A stretch of DNA of 61,900 nucleotides from Gammaproteobacteria bacterium (GTDB taxonomy: Bacteria > Pseudomonadota > Gammaproteobacteria > Pseudomonadales > Pseudohongiellaceae). The notes beneath the pieces were generated by a model. The model saw nothing but the letters and a program-made list of their open reading frames with translations, had not been told where the DNA came from and did no database searches. The translations under genes and the position numbers were made by a program. The DNA lies in the NCBI GenBank assembly GCA_019654215.1, contig BPDI01000015.1:1-61900 (forward strand), read 5' to 3'. Positions within the stretch are counted from its first letter, which is position 1; each line of letters opens with the position of its first letter. Positions 10,214 through 19,455 of this stretch are shown one piece after another.

Positions 10214-10627
10214 TCACGCTTTCGTTAGCGCCTCAACCATAAAGCTGGCTTGAGTTTCTGCTACTAATTCGTTGGTGTCTTGTCGGAACATCTTGCCTTC
10301 CATGACAATGAGCCGACCCCGATTCTTAATGCAATGCCCTTCCACTAAAACTTTTGTGCCGATGGGTAAACTGTCTTTGTAGCGAATATCACATTTGGCA
10401 GTGTATGCTCTAATCCCCTTGAGATAGATCCAGTTAGCCATTACATCATCAAGTACGCTAAATATAATGCCTCCATGGGTAACGCCATCGAAGCCACAAT
10501 GCATATCACTAGGAGTAAACTCCGATCTGGCAACGTCGCCTTCAATTCTAAAGTTCAGTTGCAGACCAATATCGTTGCCAGGTCCACATACAAAGCAATT
10601 ATTTCCATCAGTTCTCATTTCGGTCAT
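10214..10627 (-). CDS. PaaI/4HBT-type hotdog-fold thioesterase
   Basis: Hotdog-fold protein of 137 residues. It has the N-terminal CFVCGPGNDIGL signature of the PaaI-like thioesterase group and the central helix motif GFDGVTHGGIIFSVLDDVMANW, in which HGG and a downstream Asp are the usual active-site elements. Members hydrolyse acyl-CoA or aryl-CoA thioesters. It is the first gene of a probable two-gene operon with the TauD/TfdA dioxygenase and is divergent from the acetyltransferase at 10704. Two ATG codons lie close together (residues 1 and 4), so the exact start is open. Confidence 0.85.
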   Translation of the reverse strand: MTEMRTDGNNCFVCGPGNDIGLQLNFRIEGDVARSEFTPSDMHCGFDGVTHGGIIFSVLDDVMANWIYLKGIRAYTAKCDIRYKDSLPIGTKVLVEGHCIKNRGRLIVMEGKMFRQDTNELVAETQASFMVEALTKA

Positions 10628-10703
10628 TTCGATTTAGTTCTCACATTATTTAGACATTATTACTCAGCCCTAACAGATGATATCTTAGTGTAGGATTACA
10701 GCG

Positions 10704-11168
10704 ATGGAAAACTTAAAAATCAAAATTGCTAGTCTCGAAGATGATTTAAAGGCATTAGCTGAGCAGATCAGTCAGTCATCATGGGACGCTGAGAATGATG
10801 GGGATGACTATTCAAGCGAATCCCTAGAGACCTACCTGAAAAAAGAAGATACCATTTTTGTAGCTTGTTATTTGGAGGAAGCTGGGGAACAGGTATTGGC
10901 AGGTATGTCCTCAGGAAGAATTGAGCAAAAGCCTTATAACTTCGAGAAGTGGCTCTATATAGATGAAGTAGACACTTGCAGCAATCATCGCCAAAAAGGC
11001 GTCGGTACTGCGATGATGAATGCACTGTTAAAGTGCGCCAAAGATAATGATTGCGAAGAAGTTTGGTTAGGCACCGAATCTGATAAAGATGTAGCCAGAA
11101 AGTTTTATGAATCCTTAGATCCTGATGAGATTGATGAAGTTGTTGGCTATACATTTGAGCTGGGCTAA
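10704..11168 (+). CDS. GNAT-family N-acetyltransferase
   Basis: Acetyl-CoA-dependent N-acetyltransferase of 154 residues. The acetyl-CoA loop is visible as NHRQKGVGTAMMNAL (a variant of the Q/RxxGxG/A signature), followed by an EVWLGTESDKDVARKFYESL segment, which is the end of the GNAT fold. The acceptor cannot be told. It has no signal peptide. It is followed 15 nt later by the D-2-hydroxyacid dehydrogenase gene, so the two could share a transcript. Confidence 0.85.
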   Translation: MENLKIKIASLEDDLKALAEQISQSSWDAENDGDDYSSESLETYLKKEDTIFVACYLEEAGEQVLAGMSSGRIEQKPYNFEKWLYIDEVDTCSNHRQKGVGTAMMNALLKCAKDNDCEEVWLGTESDKDVARKFYESLDPDEIDEVVGYTFELG

Positions 11169-11183
11169 TTTTTATCTAAAACC

Positions 11184-12125
11184 ATGAAGTCACTTTCTTT
11201 TTTTATTGCCGCACACAATGGTGCTGAATATCCGGATCTCCTCAAAGGAAGGTTAAGCGAAGGTATAGACTACCGAGTAGCAACCACGATGGAAGACAGT
11301 TTGTCGCAATATGATGGCCAGCAAGTGTTACTTGCACGACCAGACTTTGCTGCAGCTATATTGAATACGCAGCCACCGATTGACTGGATTCAGTCCACTT
11401 GGGCCGGTGTTACTCCCTTAATCAATCATCCAAACAAGAATTACACTCTTACCGGAGTCAAAGAGGTATTTGGCGAACAGATGACCGAGTATGTTCTCGC
11501 TCAAATTCTGCATCATGAACTACAAATTAAAGAAAGGGGTGAGCAACAACAGCGAAAAATTTGGAAAGCTAAAGGCAGCGGTCGTTTAGCGGGCAAGACT
11601 ATCGGGATTCTAGGAACTGGCTCAATCGGGGCAGAATTGGCGAATTCTGCAGCTCAACTAGGCGTAAAAGTAATCGGCTATAACCGCAGCGGTAATCCGG
11701 TAAAGCCCTTCGAAGAAATATATACAAAAGACTCTCTCACCGAGTTCTTAAAGCAGAGTGACTACGTGATTGGCATCCTGCCAGACCTTCCTAGCACCAC
11801 TAATCTAATTGATGCTTCATCTTTTCAATCTATGAAAGAAACCGCGTTACTTATAAATGTAGGTAGAGGAAACCTTATCGATGATGATGCCTTATGCGCC
11901 GCGCTGAACAACGGAGAAATTGCCGGAGCTATATTAGACGTGTTTAAAAAAGAGCCCTTATCTATTGACAGCCCGCTCTGGACTGCGAAGAACTGCACTA
12001 TTACACCTCATATTGCTGCCATGAGTTATCCCATAGATATCGTTGAGGTATTTCTGAAGAATCTGGAACGCTATATGGCGGAAGAATCATTGCTTTACCA
12101 GATCGATTTTGACAAGGGATACTGA
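11184..12125 (+). CDS. D-2-hydroxyacid dehydrogenase, NAD(P)-dependent
   Basis: Cytoplasmic dehydrogenase of 313 residues that interconverts 2-hydroxy acids and 2-oxo acids. The Rossmann motif is TIGILGTGSIGAELA (GxGxxG). Downstream are the catalytic Arg in NVGRGNLIDD, Glu in the LDVFKKEPL segment and His in TPHIAAMSYP. The length fits the short members related to glyoxylate/hydroxypyruvate reductase. Its chemistry complements the two FMN hydroxyacid dehydrogenases in this window but uses the opposite stereoisomer. The stop at 12125 is 35 nt from the next gene. Confidence 0.9.
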   Translation: MKSLSFFIAAHNGAEYPDLLKGRLSEGIDYRVATTMEDSLSQYDGQQVLLARPDFAAAILNTQPPIDWIQSTWAGVTPLINHPNKNYTLTGVKEVFGEQMTEYVLAQILHHELQIKERGEQQQRKIWKAKGSGRLAGKTIGILGTGSIGAELANSAAQLGVKVIGYNRSGNPVKPFEEIYTKDSLTEFLKQSDYVIGILPDLPSTTNLIDASSFQSMKETALLINVGRGNLIDDDALCAALNNGEIAGAILDVFKKEPLSIDSPLWTAKNCTITPHIAAMSYPIDIVEVFLKNLERYMAEESLLYQIDFDKGY

Positions 12126-12159
12126 TTTTTAAGCTCTAAGGAATAGGAAAAAATAGCTC

Positions 12160-13131
12160 ATGAACTTGAAAAAAAAGATTGTATGCACTGCCGCTGCTGC
12201 AAGTTTTCTTTTTATAACATCCGCAAATTTCGCGGATGTTCCGCGCACTAGCTGGGGCACGCCGGATCTACAGGGAGTATGGACTGGTGCAACAGTAACG
12301 CCTCTAGAAAGACCCCAGACATTAGAAGACAAACCTTTTCTAACTGAAGAAGAAAGGCGAATTATCGAGAAAGAGCGGGAAGATTTCTTTTTATCTCGAA
12401 GTGCAAATCCTGATCCAGGAACACCTGGAGGTTATAACCGCTTCTGGTTAGATCCCGGCACGGTAACTTTAAATGATGGTCGCAGTTCATTAATCATCGA
12501 TCCACCAAGTGGTCGCATTCCCTGGAATCCGGAAGAGAAACAATGGTCAGATTCTCAGTCTGCTCGTTATGGTATCGGTCCGTTTAATGATTACACCGAT
12601 TTAGATACAGGTGAGCGCTGCATATCAGATGGCATTACTATGGTTGCATTGCAGCCCTACAACATGAATTACCAAATCGTACAGACAGAAGATACAATCG
12701 TAATTGCTCATGAGATGTATCATGAGTTTCGCGTTATACCTCTTGATGGTCGACCATTTATATCAGACAAGATCGGACAATGGTTGGGAGATGCCCGCGC
12801 CCATTGGGAAGGCGACACACTGGTAATCGAGTCGAGAAATTTTGCTGACAAGCTTGATTACTATTGGGCATGGCCCTGGCGTAGTGCAAGAGGCAGTCTC
12901 ACTCTAATTGAAAGATTGACTCGATTGGATGAGACAAATATGGATTATCAGGTAATTGTGGATGATCCAGAAATGTTTACTCAGCCATGGACAATTTCTG
13001 CACCCATGACCACTGATCAGGCATCGCGCGGAGTGACAGCAGGTCCCCTTTTCGAGTTTGCCTGTCATGAAGGCAACTATGCGCTCCCAAATGTGTTGCG
13101 TGGTGCGCAAATGGAATCTTCATCTCGTTGA
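12160..13131 (+). CDS. Secreted CHEGNY-family protein, copy 1
   Basis: I do not know a named function for this family. The protein (323 residues) has a signal peptide cut near ANFADVP, then the family opening SWGTPDLQGVWTG, a Pro-rich LERPQTLEDKPFLTEEE segment, GYNRFW, an RxP-type turn, a conserved Cys in GERC (about 153), the motif WEGDTLVIESRNF, and the ending EFACHEGNYALPNVLRGAQ with the second conserved Cys at about 302. The two Cys occur in all six copies in this window, so a disulfide is likely. It lies 35 nt downstream of the D-2-hydroxyacid dehydrogenase and 34 nt upstream of a serine hydrolase, on the same strand. A perfect hairpin lies inside the coding region near the signal-cleavage site (12216-12240). 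Confidence 0.75.
   Translation: MNLKKKIVCTAAAASFLFITSANFADVPRTSWGTPDLQGVWTGATVTPLERPQTLEDKPFLTEEERRIIEKEREDFFLSRSANPDPGTPGGYNRFWLDPGTVTLNDGRSSLIIDPPSGRIPWNPEEKQWSDSQSARYGIGPFNDYTDLDTGERCISDGITMVALQPYNMNYQIVQTEDTIVIAHEMYHEFRVIPLDGRPFISDKIGQWLGDARAHWEGDTLVIESRNFADKLDYYWAWPWRSARGSLTLIERLTRLDETNMDYQVIVDDPEMFTQPWTISAPMTTDQASRGVTAGPLFEFACHEGNYALPNVLRGAQMESSSR
12216..12240 (+). repeat. Perfect inverted repeat, 9-bp arms, inside a coding region
   Basis: AACATCCGC (12216-12224) and GCGGATGTT (12232-12240) are exact reverse complements separated by 7 nt. The hairpin covers codons just before the mature part of CHEGNY copy 1. No T-run follows, so it is not an intrinsic terminator. A role in mRNA folding or slowing translation at the signal-peptide boundary is only a guess, and chance is possible. 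Confidence 0.5.
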
Positions 13132-13165
13132 GTGGAAGCGGCCAAAACTACTTTAGGTATTCCAA

Positions 13166-14290
13166 ATGAAAAACCTAATTACTATATTAAGTGTGTTCGC
13201 TCTTTTCTCCATTGAAGCAAGAGCAACTGATTTCAATAATACTGTTGATGAGATTTTTTCAGAGATAAATTCAAATACATCTCCGGGATGTTCGGTGGGC
13301 GTCATAGAAAATGGAGAACTAATACATAAAGCTGGCTATGGACTGGCAAATATGGAATTAGGAATCCAACTGGATGGAAGTCATGTACATAGAGTGGGAT
13401 CAGTTTCCAAACAATTTACTGCAATGGCAGTACTATTGTTGGCAGAAGAAGGAAAGATCAGTCTTACTGAAGAAATTCGCACTTATCTGCCTGAACTAAG
13501 GGAATATGGAAGCAGAGTAACCGTTAACGCGATGCTTGGACATGTTGCGGGAATGGCAGATTATGACTATATAACTGATGATGATAATTCAGTGCTAAGT
13601 CCAGGCGCTAATATTCAATCAGTTGCAGGCGGACCATTTCGCTTAGGTAATGAAGACTACTTAACCATCCAAGAATTTTATGATGTGGTTAAACAAGTTC
13701 CTCTCAGGTATCCATCTAACCAGCAGTATCAATACAGTAACCTGGCCTATTTTTTATTATCGATGTTAGTAGAAGAAGTATCGGGTCAAAGTCTGCGGGA
13801 CTATTCTGACGAAAATATTTTTCAACCACTGGGTATGTCGCAGTCATTTTTCAGCGACGAACCAACCGAAATAGTTCCCAATCGAGCCAGTGGTTACCGG
13901 CCAAATGAAGACGGCTATATAACCGATATGACTAACCTATTTTGGGTAGGTGATGGCGGCCTGCATACTAATATCGAAGACATGGTGAAGTGGGATCAAA
14001 ATTTTTATGAACCCAGAGTTGGTCAAAATCCCGAAGAGTTACTGCAGGTTTTTAATACACCAAACAGCGACTTTGATTCTGGCGGAGGCGGGCGCTATGC
14101 CAATGGCCAGCAAATCAGAAAATCAAATGATCGCCTATTCTTTGCCCACTCTGGAGGGTGGCTAGGAACGACAACATTTTATGCGCGCTTTCCCGACGAT
14201 AGATTTTCAGTAGTTGTTTTTTGCAATGACATAAGTCTAAATCCAGGACAATATGTCAACAATATTGTAGATGCTTACTTTCAAGACTAA
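13166..14290 (+). CDS. Secreted serine hydrolase, beta-lactamase (class C/esterase) family
   Basis: Serine hydrolase of 374 residues with a signal peptide ending near IEARA. All three active-site elements of the penicillin-binding protein-like fold are present: SVSK (S79-x-x-K82), a YSN motif in YQYSNLAYFLL, and HSGG near the C-terminus in FFAHSGGWLG. Family members act as esterases, D-amino-acid peptidases or beta-lactamases. The context of small-molecule enzymes favours an esterase role, but this is an inference. It is probably transcribed with CHEGNY copy 1, whose stop is 34 nt upstream. Confidence 0.9.
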   Translation: MKNLITILSVFALFSIEARATDFNNTVDEIFSEINSNTSPGCSVGVIENGELIHKAGYGLANMELGIQLDGSHVHRVGSVSKQFTAMAVLLLAEEGKISLTEEIRTYLPELREYGSRVTVNAMLGHVAGMADYDYITDDDNSVLSPGANIQSVAGGPFRLGNEDYLTIQEFYDVVKQVPLRYPSNQQYQYSNLAYFLLSMLVEEVSGQSLRDYSDENIFQPLGMSQSFFSDEPTEIVPNRASGYRPNEDGYITDMTNLFWVGDGGLHTNIEDMVKWDQNFYEPRVGQNPEELLQVFNTPNSDFDSGGGGRYANGQQIRKSNDRLFFAHSGGWLGTTTFYARFPDDRFSVVVFCNDISLNPGQYVNNIVDAYFQD

Positions 14291-14311
14291 GCATCCCGAT
14301 TACGCTCACCA

Positions 14312-14774
14312 CTAATCGTCTTCTATAACCGCTATTGCTTCTACTTCAACCTTTCAATACTGGGATTACTAATCCCGATACTCCAATCAAAGTTGAAGCG
14401 GGTGGAGGATTGTCGTCTGAAAAATAACGTGCTCTTGCCTCGCTATATGCAGTGCGCCTTTCCCCATCCATATCTACTATAAAACCGGTGAGTTTTATGA
14501 CATCTGCCATGGTTGCGCCAGCTGCCTCCAATTGTTCAACCATGTTGGCAAAAACTATGTCCATTTGCTCAGCAAACGAATCAGGAATCTCACCGTCGCG
14601 GATACCTACTTGTCCGGAAACATAGATAGTTTTGACCCCATTAGAACTTACAGTTGCCACTTGAGAAAAGGTGGTGCTGGAGTTAATAAATTCAGTTTCT
14701 AAATCTGCCGCAAAGGCAGAATTTCCCATCATTAAGACAAGTAAGATGCTGCAACGGTGAATTAGCTTTTTCAT
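14312..14774 (-). CDS. Exported RidA-family protein, C-terminal frameshift
   Basis: RidA/YjgF-fold protein that in the cytoplasm removes reactive enamines and imines. This copy starts with a signal peptide, so it belongs to the exported subgroup. Motifs include TIYVSGQVGIRDGEI, VFANMVEQLEAAGATMADVIKLTGFIV and PPPASTLIGVSGL. As read, the frame stops at GLVIPVLKG. Removing one G of the GG near 14358 gives the expected end VLKVEVEAIAVIEDD with a stop at 14312. I chose the ATG at 14774 because a GGAG lies 6 nt upstream; the ATG at 14786 overlaps that site. A terminator separates it from the cupin gene upstream. Confidence 0.82.
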
Positions 14775-14793
14775 TATGTTCTCCATCGAAGAT

Positions 14794-14829
14794 AAAAAAG
14801 GGACGTAAGCATCCCAACTCCGTCCCTTT
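14794..14829 (-). terminator. Rho-independent terminator after the cupin gene
   Basis: On the minus strand, AAAGGGACG (14829 to 14821) pairs perfectly with CGTCCCTTT (14805 to 14797) across a 15-nt loop, and a run of T follows (six T in total, three of them in the stem). It lies 21 nt after the cupin stop and before the RidA ribosome site, so transcription of the CHEGNY-CHEGNY-cupin unit probably ends here in part. Confidence 0.7.
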
Positions 14830-14849
14830 AAATATTTTGTCAGTTAGAT

Positions 14850-15424
14850 CTATTCAGTATAAGGATTCACATAGCCTTCAGGTAATACCCGTTCTGGATC
14901 TGGCCTTATACTAATCATCTCTACACGCGAGTCCACAGAATGCCAACCGTGAAAAACACCTGCAGGTATTACCACGATATCACCCTGCCTTACTTCCCGG
15001 ACCTGACCGTCGCCACGAGCCACAGAAGTGGAAAAACTTTCTCCCACCAACACTTCAACAATGTCACTATTAGCTGGAATATTATTTCTTCCAAGCAAAG
15101 TTCCTCCGGTAACTAACACCCCGAGCCCTTGGTTATGTAGTAAACTTCAGACACATGGTTGTGAACGATGCCACTAACCGGTTCGTCATTGGCTTCGATC
15201 TTGTCACGGAACAGAACGCCAACCGCCACGTTGGAGTTACCAATGTCCACTACTTTAACCTGTCGATCGACTCGACCTTCAGGAGCGTGTATGACATTTT
15301 GCCATTCGCTATAAACAACATCGGTTGCTTCAGTTAGGTTCCCTTGGTGTGAAAGTGAAGTGAAAACGAAAAAGCTGCATGCAATTGTGCCAATAATGGC
15401 AAACACGTTTTTTAGCTTAAACAT
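14850..15424 (-). CDS. Exported cupin-domain protein, one frameshift
   Basis: Small secreted beta-barrel protein (about 191 residues). After a signal peptide, the first cupin motif reads VHNHVSEVYYITKGSG and the second reads VIPAGVFHGWHS, giving the His/Glu metal-ligand pattern. Known cupins range from isomerases and dioxygenases to sugar-binding proteins, so the function is open. The frame is broken at a C4 run (15119-15122 on the plus strand); adding one base restores KGSGVLVTGG. An AGGAAGGAG ribosome site lies right before the ATG. It is the third gene of a minus-strand unit after CHEGNY copies 3 and 2, ending in the terminator at 14794. Confidence 0.8.
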
Positions 15425-15461
15425 AGCTCCTTCCTCTATTCTTAATTATTCTCTTATTTTG

Positions 15462-16418
15462 TTAATTAGATTGCTCTGCCGTTCTAGCCTCTGCTTCTTG
15501 TACCCGAGCTCCCATAAGTGCTCCTGTCATGCTGTAGTTGCCTTCATGACAGGCATATTCGTAGATATGTCCAGAGTCGTCCCAGGTAAATGAAAATTCT
15601 CCGCGGAATTCATCATTGTAATAGACAGGGTCATTAACAGTGTATTGGTAGAACAACTCGGTTTCAGACAAACGAGTGAATCGTTCGATTACATGAGCTT
15701 TAGAACTAATCAGCATAGGCCGACCAGTTGCTGCTCTTTCAGGCACTGTATCGCTGTAGTGTGTTGTCTCTACAACGAGTGTTTCCCCTTCCCAACGCCC
15801 AATAGAATGACCTTCCATTGTTCGTATAGCTTCTGGTCTAGTTGCGCCGTCCATGTGAATGACTCGTAAAGGTGAATTCTCTTCCGCTACGATTGCGATC
15901 TTATCGGGAGTCTGCACAAAGCCATAGAACAACTCATAGGGAAATGCACGCATTGGTGGAGCACCCCAACCTTCAATGCATCGTTCTACTCCAGGTCGCT
16001 GCTCCGGGCCATCGAATCCGGAATTGTCCCTAAAATAACCAAACGATGAATTGGAAATACCATGCTGGTTGTAGGGTAGTACGCCGTCCTCTGGATACAC
16101 CAGTACTGAAGATCGGTACTCACCCTTCACAATTGCAAGTTTTAGAGGCCCAAAAATGTCGATATCTGGATCCGTGTTTCCAGCAAATGCAGCGTCATAT
16201 GTTGCTTGAGCAAATCCGCTCGCAAACTCTGGCGAAACTACTAACGGCGTACCTTCATATCGCTCCAGAGGTGTGATGAAGCGTGTACTCCATACGCCCT
16301 GAAAATCAGGCTGCCCATGTTCATTGCGCGCCACCTCATAAATATCTTCAGACTGTGCAAAACTCAATGAGCTAACTACCAGCGCTACAACTAACCCACT
16401 TACTTTTCTAAACCGCAT
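15462..16418 (-). CDS. Secreted CHEGNY-family protein, copy 2
   Basis: Unnamed secreted family, 318 residues, intact. The signal peptide ends near SLSFAQ. The mature part opens with YEVARNEHGQPDFQGVW and LERYEGTPL, and has the mid-protein Cys in VERCIEGWGAPP, the GRWEGETLVVETTHY motif, IERFTRLSE and the ending YEYACHEGNYSMTGALMGAR. It is more divergent than copies 3, 4 and 6: it lacks the PSLYNNN segment and has PLRVIHMDG in place of the ARIVPL segment. It starts 2 nt after the stop of copy 3, so the two are almost certainly translated from one message. Confidence 0.75.
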   Translation of the reverse strand: MRFRKVSGLVVALVVSSLSFAQSEDIYEVARNEHGQPDFQGVWSTRFITPLERYEGTPLVVSPEFASGFAQATYDAAFAGNTDPDIDIFGPLKLAIVKGEYRSSVLVYPEDGVLPYNQHGISNSSFGYFRDNSGFDGPEQRPGVERCIEGWGAPPMRAFPYELFYGFVQTPDKIAIVAEENSPLRVIHMDGATRPEAIRTMEGHSIGRWEGETLVVETTHYSDTVPERAATGRPMLISSKAHVIERFTRLSETELFYQYTVNDPVYYNDEFRGEFSFTWDDSGHIYEYACHEGNYSMTGALMGARVQEAEARTAEQSN

Positions 16419-16420
16419 AA

Positions 16421-17446
16421 TTAATTAATTCCTTCTGCCTCTCTTCTCTCTTCCATTCGCGCGCCACGTAACGTATTAATCATGCCATAGTTACCTTCAT
16501 GACAAGCGTATTCGTAAATCTGTCCAGCAACTTTGCTCATTGGAACAATTGCTGAGATCTTTTCCGTGTAAGTCGATGGATCTTCGACTGTGAATTCATA
16601 GTTCACAACATCGTAAGAAACTCGGGTAAATTTTTCTGTGAGCATCATGTCGTGGTTATTACCCCTACTCTGGAAACTAGCCTGCATACCATTGAAATTC
16701 TTAGTCTTCACTACCATGGTATCGCCTTCCCAATAGCCAATAGAATCCCCCGACCACAAACGAATGTCGTCACTCAACTCTGCTTTCTCAATCAGTGGAA
16801 CTATTCGAGCATCGTGCACCATCTCAGTCATGATAACGAACGCGTCTCTGTGCTGAATGATCTGCATATTGTTGTTATATAGGCTAGGCTGAAAAGGAGG
16901 GCCAGCATTAAAACCAACTAAACATCTTTCCGACGTGCCGCGATCTTCTGGGCCATCTTTACCAATTCCGCCAACGATAAACCGTACTGGTCTCTCACCG
17001 GTAATATCCGGACCGAGCCCACCAGCAATTACCGGATTACCTTCAACTGCTTGCGGCAGACGGCCATTTAATGGATAGACGATGTGAGAAGTCCGGACGT
17101 TGTCGCCTAGCGTTCCCATTTCTATCCAAAATGTGTTGTAACCACGAGGCGTTTGTCCTGAGGGCGGAGGTTCTGGATCGACAATTAGCTCGGCTTCACG
17201 GGCGTCAGCCAAGGCAGTCATGCGAGCTTGTCTTTCAATTTGTTCCTGAACTTGTTCCGGCGTAAGAAATTCTTGTTCACCGAATCGTTCTGGCCTTTGC
17301 ATCGGTGTGCTGGAACTAAAGTTCCACACACCCTGCAGGTCTGCTTGACCATATTCGGTGCGGGGAACGGTGTAATCTGATTGCGCTACAGCAGTGCCAC
17401 AGGCCACTGCCATTACAGAAAGTAATATCAAGAATCGTAGTTTCAT
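16421..17446 (-). CDS. Secreted CHEGNY-family protein, copy 3
   Basis: Unnamed secreted family, 341 residues from the chosen start. The frame is open 56 codons further upstream, but the ATG at 17446 has a G-rich ribosome site about 9 nt before it and begins a clean signal peptide ending near AVAQSD. Motifs in order are VPRTEYGQADLQGVW, MQRPERFGEQEFLTPEQ, SERCLVGFNAGPPF, YNNNMQIIQHRD, MVHDARIVPL, GYWEGDTMVVKTKNFNG and the ending YEYACHEGNYGMINTLRGAR. First gene of the CHEGNY-CHEGNY-cupin unit, divergent from copy 4. Confidence 0.75.
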   Translation of the reverse strand: MKLRFLILLSVMAVACGTAVAQSDYTVPRTEYGQADLQGVWNFSSSTPMQRPERFGEQEFLTPEQVQEQIERQARMTALADAREAELIVDPEPPPSGQTPRGYNTFWIEMGTLGDNVRTSHIVYPLNGRLPQAVEGNPVIAGGLGPDITGERPVRFIVGGIGKDGPEDRGTSERCLVGFNAGPPFQPSLYNNNMQIIQHRDAFVIMTEMVHDARIVPLIEKAELSDDIRLWSGDSIGYWEGDTMVVKTKNFNGMQASFQSRGNNHDMMLTEKFTRVSYDVVNYEFTVEDPSTYTEKISAIVPMSKVAGQIYEYACHEGNYGMINTLRGARMEERREAEGIN

Positions 17447-17655
17447 TTGTTTTATCCCCCCATTGGTGAGCTTGAGTAGTAGGATAAATGGCTGGGGCCG
17501 AAATATACAGTAGATTTTCTGATACAACTCCCGGAAATACTGTGGTTTATTGCCCTGGCACAGCTTGAAATTCCAGGTTTTTCTCAGAACTTTGGTATTT
17601 TCATTGAACTCCATTTGTTAAGCTCTAAGAGAATAAAACCTAGAGGAGTAGAACA

Positions 17656-18649
17656 GTGAAAAAGTTGACCTCCTGCCTGGCTGGCAGCTTTATTGCCCTG
17701 GCAAGCCCCATTCTATTTGCTCAATCCGATTACCAGGTTCCCAGAACAGAATACGATCAACCCAACTTGCAGGGGTTTGGAATTTTGCTTCCCATACACC
17801 GGTGCAACGTAACGAAAGTCTGGGTGATCGCGAGTATTTTACTACTGAAGAAAATGAAGAGAATCGTGAGCTTTCGGTTTCAACATTTGAAGCAAGAGCA
17901 GAATCTCATTTTGATGGTGTTGGTGGGTATAACTCCTTCTGGTATGAGCGCGCAGCAATTGGTTACGACTTGCGTACTTCATTAATAACTTATCCAGAAA
18001 ATGGTCGTATTCCTCCTGCCGTAGAGGGTGCGTTTATGCAACGCGGTGGAGTTAGTGAGGATTTCCCTAGTGAAAGACCAGTGCGGTTTGTGGTTGGGGA
18101 ATAGCCAAAGATGGCCCGGAAGATCGAGGACTATCAGAACGTTGTATAGTCGGTTTTAATTCTGGCCCTCCTTTTATGCCCAGCTCATACAACAATAATG
18201 TGCAGCTAATTCAACATCAGGATCATGTCGTCATTCTCACAGAAATGATTCATGACGCCCGTGTAGTGCCTCTCGACCGCAATCACAATCTCACTGATGA
18301 CATTCGTCTCTGGTCGGGAGACTCAAGAGGATATTGGGACGGTGACACCCTTGTAGTCGAAACCAAAAACTTTAATGGTCTAACCCAAAGTTTTATTTCT
18401 TCACCCTATGGAGATTCTTACAACAAGTCTCTGGTAGAAAGATTTACCCGGGTAAGTGCGGACACTGTTGAATACGAATTCACTATCGATGACCCAAGCA
18501 CCTTCAGCGACAAAATAACAGCCATGGTCCCCATGACCAGAGTGGACGGACTGCTGTATGAGTACTCGTGCCATGAAGGTAACTACGGAATGGCGAATAT
18601 GATTCGTGGTGAACGAAGGCAGGAATTGGATGCTTTAGGCATCGATTAG
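17656..18649 (+). pseudogene. Secreted CHEGNY-family protein, copy 4, two frameshifts
   Basis: A 331-residue member closest to copies 3 and 6. The signal peptide ends near LFAQSD, followed by YQVPRTEYDQPNLQG. The first break is in a G4 run near 17773; adding one G gives VWNFASHTPVQRN. The second is in a G4 run at 18096-18099, where adding one G joins VVGGIAKDGPEDRGLSERC. All later motifs are intact (SSYNNNVQLIQH, MIHDARVVPL, GYWDGDTLVVETKNFNG, YEYSCHEGNYGM). It is divergent from copy 3, and the gap holds an AGAGGAG ribosome site before the ATG. Confidence 0.72.
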
Positions 18650-18823
18650 ATGGCCCATTCCGCTTCGACAGTTATTGTTCATATGGAGGCCAGCCTCGAC
18701 ATTATATCCAAACCGAAGGCGGCAACATTTTCTGGTTAGAAATCCAGTTAGTTTTGCAGCAACTCTTCCCTTTCTTTACGATAGTCTTCCTACTTCTTAT
18801 TGTTTGTTTGTGAGGAATCTAAA

Positions 18824-19436
18824 TTGAAATTCTATGATCTACCTGCTTCACCTAACACTAGACGGGTACGCATTTTTATGGCTGAAAAAGGTCTGGATAT
18901 TCCCATGACTCCAGTCAACATGATGGAAAACGAGAATAAGACCGAAGAGTATCTGGCTAAGAATTCTCTCGGGCCCTATGCCTGTCTTAGAGCTTGATGA
19001 TGGAACCTGTATTGCCGAATCCATGGCAATTTGTAAGTACTTAGAAGAATTGCACCCGGAACCACCTATGCTCGGCCGTGATGCATTAGATAAAGCCATG
19101 GTGGAAATGTGGCAACGCAGAATGGAATTTGAATTACTGAATCCTGTGATTGGAGTGTTCAGACACTCGGCAGACATGTTCAAAGGACGCATTGCTCAAG
19201 TGCCAAAAATGGCCGAAGTGGAAGCCGCAAATGTAAAAGAAAAAATGGAGTGGTTAGAAAAAAAACTAGAAGGCAAGCAATACATAGCCAACAATGAATA
19301 TACAATTGCAGACATTACCGCGCAGTGTGCATTCGTCATGGCAAAAGCAGCAATCGGCATTCGCATTCCTGAAGAGATGGCTAATCTGACGCAATGGTGG
19401 AAGCGTGTTACTTCGCGACCAACGTCACGAGCTTGA
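18824..19436 (+). CDS. Glutathione S-transferase family protein, one frameshift
   Basis: Cytoplasmic GST of about 204 residues. The N-terminal thioredoxin-like domain opens with KFYDLPASPNTRRVRIFMAEKGL and carries the glutathione-binding PVLEL plus AESMAICKYLEE segment; the helical C-terminal domain follows. The frame changes at the CCC run at 18974-18976; one C fewer gives NSLGPMPVLEL. The likely start is a TTG at 18824, with GAGG 8 nt upstream. GSTs conjugate or dehalogenate electrophiles, fitting a detoxification role among these oxidative enzymes. It is followed 19 nt later by an SDR gene on the same strand. Confidence 0.83.
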
Positions 19437-19455
19437 GTATTCGGGGTAGTAAAAA

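Noticed and set aside
17447..17614. 56-codon upstream extension of CHEGNY copy 3
   Set aside because: The internal ATG at 17446 has a good ribosome site and a normal signal peptide; the extension would put the signal in the middle of the protein.
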